Made by a program: the position numbers and the translations under genes. Of a DNA stretch of 64,000 nt, positions 60,159 to 64,000 are shown piece by piece. The notes beneath the pieces are model-generated. The model made no database searches and was not told where the DNA came from. It was given only the letters and a program-made list of their open reading frames with translations. Every line of letters starts with the position of its first letter. Positions within the stretch are counted from its first letter, which is position 1. The stretch comes from Acrocarpospora phusangensis (GTDB lineage: Bacteria; Actinomycetota; Actinomycetes; Streptosporangiales; Streptosporangiaceae), in assembly GCF_016862995.1 (NCBI RefSeq), contig NZ_BOOA01000030.1, positions 33,928 to 97,927 on the forward strand, given 5' to 3'.

Positions 60159-62206
60159 CAGCGCACACCCTTCGTGGATTCGACGACATCGGTGAGCTTA
60201 CGGCGCAGAGCCTCGTAGAACATGCTCAGCGGGAACTCATCGGGCAGCACGGCGTCCACCATGGCCTTCTGCTCCTCGGGCAGGTCGCGCGCGGCCCACT
60301 TGGAGGCCGGGTGCGGCGCCACGTACGCGGCGACCAGGTCGTGCGCGGCCAGCCAGTGGGCCAGCTTGGACCTGTCGATGCCGTCCCGGTACAGCTTCTC
60401 GACCTCGCCGCGCAGGTCGGCCACGCCCCCGGCGACCCTGGGCCAGTCGATGGAGAGCCGGTTGTCGGTCCAGCGCACGATGTCGTTGCGGTGCAGGTAC
60501 GCGAAGAGCAGCTGCCCGCCCAGGCCGTCGTAGTTGCGCACCCGGTTGCCCGTGATCGGGAACCGGAACAGCCGGTCGAACAGGATCGCGTACTGCACGT
60601 ACCGGGCCTGCGGCACGCCCTCCGCCTCCAGCCGTACGGCCTCGCCGAAGGCGGTCAGGTCGCAGCGCAGCTCCTCCAGCGAGTACAGCCAGTACGGCAT
60701 GCGCTGCTTGATCATGAAGGGGTCGAACGGGAGGTCCCCGTGCGAGTGGGTCCGGTCGTGGATCAGGTCCCACAGCACGAACGCGTCCTGGGCGAGGTCC
60801 CGGGAGGCGATCAGCCGGGCCGCGTCGGCGGGCAGGGCCAGCTTCAGCGTCTGGGCGGCGGCGGTGGTGACGGCCCGGAACCGGGCGGCCTCGCGGTCGC
60901 AGAAGATGCCGCCCCAGGTGAACGCGGCGGGGGTGGCGCGCACGGCCACCGTCTCGGGGAACAGCACGGCCGAGTTGGTGTCGTAGCCCGAGGTGAAGTC
61001 CACGAACGTGATCGGCACGAACATCGGGTTGTCGTACCGCCCGGCCTCGACCTCGGCCAGCCAGTCCGGCCAGACCGTCTTGATCCAGACGGCCTCCAGG
61101 TTGCGGTCCGGGTTGCCGTTCTGGGTGTACATCGGGAACACCACCAGGTGCTCCAGGCCGTCCACGCGCTGGGCGTCGGGGTGGAAGGCGTCCAGGGAGT
61201 CCAGGAAGTCGGGCGTCTCCAGGCCGCCGTCCGCCCATTTCCGCAGGTCGGCGACGACGGCCTCCAGGTAGGCGGCGTCGTGCGGGAAACGCGGCGCGAG
61301 CCGTACGACGTGGTCGGCGATCTCGGAGACCAGGGCGAGCGCCCGGCTCTTGTCGCCGGGGACCGAGCCGTCCTTGGCCTGGAGCGGGCGCAGTTCCTCG
61401 ACGGCGGCCTTCAGTTCGGCGAACTCCTCGGGCAGGTCGGCGGCCCCGCGCTCGGCGGAGGGGGTGCGCGCGGCCCAGGTGACCAGGTTGCCCCAGAGCC
61501 TGGCGTGGTCGAAGTCGGCGATGGAGTCGTCGCCGAACAGGTCGGAGTCGGCCAGCACCACGACCCGCCCCGCCCCGTACGGCAGGGCCAGCGCCAGCGG
61601 CTCCCCCGCCGGGTCGGCGTCGGCCGAGGTACGGAAGAGCGCGTGCCCCTTCCCGGTCAGCACCCCGGCGCGGTAGAAGCACGCCTGGCCGGCCCCGGCG
61701 AGCAGGTCGGTCCCGTCCACGTGGCCGTCGCCGGGCACCCCGAGCACCCAGGCGGCCACCCTGTTGTGGCTGTGGCGCGGGTCCTGGACGGTCACGTGGG
61801 TGATGCCGACGCCGAACCTGGCCAGCAGGTCGGCGAGGTTGCTGCCGTACTTGTCCTGCTCGCACTCGGCGAGCACGATCAGGCCGCCGCCGGCGCGCAC
61901 GTACTCCTCGATGGCGTCGAGTTCCTCGACGGGGAAGACCGGGCTGCCGAGGCCGGTGGTGCGCTCCCAGTGGTCCCCCGACGGGTGCGCGATCACGAAC
62001 ACGTCCTGGGCGGCCAGCAGCGAGGTGGTCAGCGGGCCTTCGGTGAACGCCGCGACCTGGTGCCCCAGCCCGCGGAGGATGTCCGCGGCCCGGCTGTACC
62101 CGTTGTCGTCGGGATGGCCGGGGTTCATGGCCTCCGCCCGTTCCCGCCGGATCGTCCACGCCTCGCTGTGCGCCTCGTCGAACAACACCCGAGGGAACGC
62201 AGTCAT
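60158..62206 (-). CDS. DUF6421 family protein with N-terminal GATase1/DUF4350-like domain
   Basis: A 682-residue cytosolic protein. Residues 1-230 resemble the DUF4350/class I glutamine-amidotransferase-like fold (FDEAHSEAWTIRRERA, VFVIAHPSGDHWE, YVRAGGGLIVLAECEQ, VVVLADSDLFGDDS). Residues 260-680 match DUF6421, rich in aromatic and acidic motifs (FPMYTQNGNP, FVDFTSGYDTNSAV, HDRTHSHGDLPFDPFMIKQR). Function is unknown. ATG 62206 has GGGAGA upstream. It is the first gene of an operon with SDR and threonine aldolase, so it probably handles the same substrate. Confidence 0.82.
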   Translation of the reverse strand: MTAFPRVLFDEAHSEAWTIRRERAEAMNPGHPDDNGYSRAADILRGLGHQVAAFTEGPLTTSLLAAQDVFVIAHPSGDHWERTTGLGSPVFPVEELDAIEEYVRAGGGLIVLAECEQDKYGSNLADLLARFGVGITHVTVQDPRHSHNRVAAWVLGVPGDGHVDGTDLLAGAGQACFYRAGVLTGKGHALFRTSADADPAGEPLALALPYGAGRVVVLADSDLFGDDSIADFDHARLWGNLVTWAARTPSAERGAADLPEEFAELKAAVEELRPLQAKDGSVPGDKSRALALVSEIADHVVRLAPRFPHDAAYLEAVVADLRKWADGGLETPDFLDSLDAFHPDAQRVDGLEHLVVFPMYTQNGNPDRNLEAVWIKTVWPDWLAEVEAGRYDNPMFVPITFVDFTSGYDTNSAVLFPETVAVRATPAAFTWGGIFCDREAARFRAVTTAAAQTLKLALPADAARLIASRDLAQDAFVLWDLIHDRTHSHGDLPFDPFMIKQRMPYWLYSLEELRCDLTAFGEAVRLEAEGVPQARYVQYAILFDRLFRFPITGNRVRNYDGLGGQLLFAYLHRNDIVRWTDNRLSIDWPRVAGGVADLRGEVEKLYRDGIDRSKLAHWLAAHDLVAAYVAPHPASKWAARDLPEEQKAMVDAVLPDEFPLSMFYEALRRKLTDVVESTKGVR

Positions 62207-62372
62207 GAAATATCTCCCGTCAGATACGCCATACAGCGAAAAATATACACAAGAACATCGCTATCGCTACAAGTCGCTCTTGCGGCGGATACCCAATCAC
62301 CCGTATGGCGGACGTACCCGCCCGGGCACTCCCCGTAGCGTCCGCCGCGACAGACACACCCGAGGGGGAAAG
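62207..62372. promoter_or_regulatory. AT-rich divergent promoter region
   Basis: The 166-bp gap between DUF6421 and the membrane-protein gene has an AT-rich core (near 62231-62256). cgccatac (62227-62234) is inverted as gtatggcg (62303-62310), and ATCGCT is repeated in tandem at 62257-62268. These could be sites of one regulator acting on both genes. No ORF is supported in the gap. Confidence 0.4.
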
Positions 62373-63083
62373 ATGTTCAAACTCAACGACTCGGTCAGAT
62401 TCCGCAGGTCCGTCACCGGGCTCCTGCTGATCGTGGCCCCGTTACTCCAGCTGATCGCGATCCTGGTGGACCCGGGCACCTGGGGCGACGACCGGGAGTC
62501 GGTCAGCTTCGGCGACAACCCGGCGCTGGCGCAGACCCAGTCCGCGCTCTACCACTGGTCCTGGATCCTGCTCCCGATCGCCATCCTGGGCGTGCTGCAC
62601 GTCGCCCGCAGGCGCGGCGTGGTGCTCGCCCACATCGGCGGCGGGCTGGCCGTGGTCGGCTTCATGGCCCTGTCCGCCATGCTGATGGTCGACCCGGTGG
62701 AGTGGTACCTGGGACAGCACAACACCCCGGAGCAGGCCGCGGTGATCTTCGACGAGATGTACGACCTGCCCGGCGTCGTCTTCGCCTTCCAGATGCCGTG
62801 GATCTTCTTCGGCCCGATCGGCGCCGGCCTGGTGGCCTTCGCGCTGCGCCGCGCCGGATTCGCCCCGTGGTGGGTGGTGGGCGCCATCCTGCTCGGCTGG
62901 TGGGTCGGCTTCCTGATCCCGTACAGCCCGGTCCTGATCCCGTTCTGGGCAGCACCCGTGGCCGGCTTCGGCTACCTCGGCGTCAAGATCCTGCGCATGT
63001 CCGACGCCGAGTGGATCTCGTACTACCCCAGCGCCGCGCCGGGCGTCACCACACCCGACTCGTACGCGAACACCACCGCCTGA
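62373..63083 (+). CDS. Multi-pass membrane protein of unknown function
   Basis: A 236-residue protein with six or so hydrophobic segments (for example SVTGLLLIVAPLLQLIAILV and WWVVGAILLGWWVGFLIPYS) and an external acidic loop containing DPVEWYLGQHNTPEQAAVIF. I do not recognise the family. ATG 62373 has GAGGGGG 4-5 nt upstream and starts the real protein; the open frame further upstream is antisense to DUF6421. Its last 61 bases overlap the 3' end of the convergent response-regulator gene. Confidence 0.78.
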   Translation: MFKLNDSVRFRRSVTGLLLIVAPLLQLIAILVDPGTWGDDRESVSFGDNPALAQTQSALYHWSWILLPIAILGVLHVARRRGVVLAHIGGGLAVVGFMALSAMLMVDPVEWYLGQHNTPEQAAVIFDEMYDLPGVVFAFQMPWIFFGPIGAGLVAFALRRAGFAPWWVVGAILLGWWVGFLIPYSPVLIPFWAAPVAGFGYLGVKILRMSDAEWISYYPSAAPGVTTPDSYANTTA

Positions 63084-63685
63084 GCCCGGTCGCGCAGGCT
63101 CAGCTTCATGAGCACCCGGGCGACGTGGGTCTTGACCGTGGCCTCACCGACGAAGAGCTCCCCCGCGATCTCGGCGTTGGTGAGGCCGCGCGCCAGCATG
63201 CGCAGCACCTCCAGCTCGCGCGGGGTCAGCTCGGCCAGCTGCGGCGGGCGGACCGGGTCGTGCCGCCCGGCGAAGGACGCGATCACGCGGGTGGTCACGG
63301 CCGGGTCGAGCAGGCCGTCCCCGCCCGCCACCACCCGGATGGCCTCCACCAGCTGCTCCGGCGGGGAGACCTTGAGCAGGAAGCCGCTGGTCCCGGCGCG
63401 CAGCGCCGCGTACAGGTTCTCGTCGGTGTCGAAGGTGGTGAGCATGATGATCTTCGGCGGGTGCGGGGAGTCCAGCAGCTGGCGGGCCGCCGACAGGCCG
63501 TCCAGGCGGGGCATGGAGATGTCCATCAGCACGATGTCCGGCCGGACCCGGCGGGCCAGCGCGACGGCCTCCACGCCGTCGCCCGCCTCGCCCACCACCT
63601 CCATGCCGGGCTCGCTCTCCACCACCATGCGCAGGCCGGCGCGGATCATCGCCTGGTCGTCGGCGAGCACGATCCTGATGCTCAT
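63023..63685 (-). CDS. NarL/FixJ-family response regulator
   Basis: A 220-residue regulator. Asp55 in LMDISMPRL is the phospho-acceptor, Lys lies in FLLKVSP, and the LuxR helix-turn-helix is intact (LTPRELEVLRMLARGLTNAE, GEATVKTHVARVLMKLSLRD). Its ATG overlaps the stop of the kinase gene upstream (ATGA), so the two form a two-component pair. The receiver and tail closely resemble those of the SARP fusion regulator at 3497, making it a useful reference for that protein. Confidence 0.93.
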   Translation of the reverse strand: MSIRIVLADDQAMIRAGLRMVVESEPGMEVVGEAGDGVEAVALARRVRPDIVLMDISMPRLDGLSAARQLLDSPHPPKIIMLTTFDTDENLYAALRAGTSGFLLKVSPPEQLVEAIRVVAGGDGLLDPAVTTRVIASFAGRHDPVRPPQLAELTPRELEVLRMLARGLTNAEIAGELFVGEATVKTHVARVLMKLSLRDRAQAVVFAYESGVVTPGAALG

Positions 63686-64000
63686 ACCAGGACCACTCCC
63701 TGCGAGGTCGGCAGGACCGCGCGGACCCGGAAGCCGCCCTCCGGCAGCGGACCCGCGTCCAGGGTGCCGCCGAACAGCTCGGCCCGCTCGCGCATGCCGA
63801 TCAGGCCGTGGCCGGTGGTCAGCTCGGAGCCGGCGCCCCTGCCGTTGTCGCTCACCTCGATGGTGACCGAGAGCGGGTGGTAGGCGATCCTGATCCGCAC
63901 GTCGGCCTCGCCGGCGTACTTGACCGCGTTGGTGAGGGACTCCTGGACGATGCGGTAGGCGGACAGGTCCAGGCCGGGCGCGAGCCGTACCGGCTCCCCC
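63682..64000 (-). CDS. Sensor histidine kinase, C-terminal ATPase part only
   Basis: The window holds the last about 106 codons of a HisKA_3-type kinase; the start lies beyond 64000. Visible are the HATPase_c N box (RIVQESLTNAVKYAGEADV), the G1 box VSDNGRGAG and G2-like GHGLIGMRERAELFGG. It overlaps the response-regulator start by four bases, so it is that regulator's partner. The sensor part cannot be seen. Confidence 0.9.
   Translation of the reverse strand, partial: GEPVRLAPGLDLSAYRIVQESLTNAVKYAGEADVRIRIAYHPLSVTIEVSDNGRGAGSELTTGHGLIGMRERAELFGGTLDAGPLPEGGFRVRAVLPTSQGVVLV

Overview
The window is high-GC DNA with dense gene packing, frequent GTG/TTG starts, four-base ATGA/GTGA overlaps and several apparently leaderless genes. 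It also carries an F420-dependent reductase, SARP, XRE-TPR and MocR regulators, a SigE-type sigma factor and many NarL/HisKA_3 two-component genes. Together these point to a filamentous actinomycete chromosome. Streptosporangiales (Nonomuraea/Streptosporangium-like) is my best guess, by inference only. I see no rRNA, tRNA, CRISPR array or insertion sequence.

Layout. 1-10.3 kb: a cut-off DUF5937/ArsR-type regulator with a palindromic operator and a divergent MFS pump; a histidine kinase with an unusual SARP-receiver-LuxR fusion regulator; nadE with a palindrome over its -35; a DHA2 pump-TetR operon and another MFS pump. 10.4-20.3 kb: panB, two PLP enzymes (serine/threonine dehydratase-like and a Cys/Met-metabolism lyase) with a divergent MocR regulator, a hydrolase, an F420 reductase, a secreted lipase, a LysR gene and a small membrane protein with a cyclase-family hydrolase. 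20.3-26.1 kb: a CdiA-C-like nuclease-fold protein, a 59-residue protein, map, a SigE-type sigma factor with a membrane partner, and copper genes (CopD/CtaG fusion and CopC).

26.2-28.1 kb is a lower-GC patch with an XRE-TPR regulator divergent from a 43-residue exported peptide, then tandem palindromes, a second small ORF and a strong double hairpin terminator. It looks like a peptide-signalling cassette. 28.1-36.2 kb: pucR (with a low-GC 3' end), an orphan xanthine-dehydrogenase Mo subunit, a SecD-head/excalibur surface protein, ald, a DUF3105-DUF305 pair and a DUF3467 protein.

36.2-53.0 kb is a signalling/export locus. A cNMP-binding protein and a metallo-hydrolase are divergent from a tightly coupled rightward operon: receiver-nucleotide cyclase, ABC ATPase, four tandem FtsX-like permeases, histidine kinase and probably an FAD oxidoreductase. 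The simplest reading is kinase -> receiver-cyclase -> cyclic nucleotide -> cNMP-binding protein, tied to an envelope ABC system.

53.0-58.4 kb: a 1402-residue membrane protein with two NTPase modules (NACHT-like and KAP-like) behind a stand-alone receiver and a NarL regulator. 58.4-64.0 kb: a threonine aldolase-SDR-DUF6421 operon, a membrane protein, and a NarL regulator with a kinase cut by the window end. The XRE-TPR/peptide cassette, the cyclase-ABC operon and the dual NTPase are the best candidates for undescribed systems.
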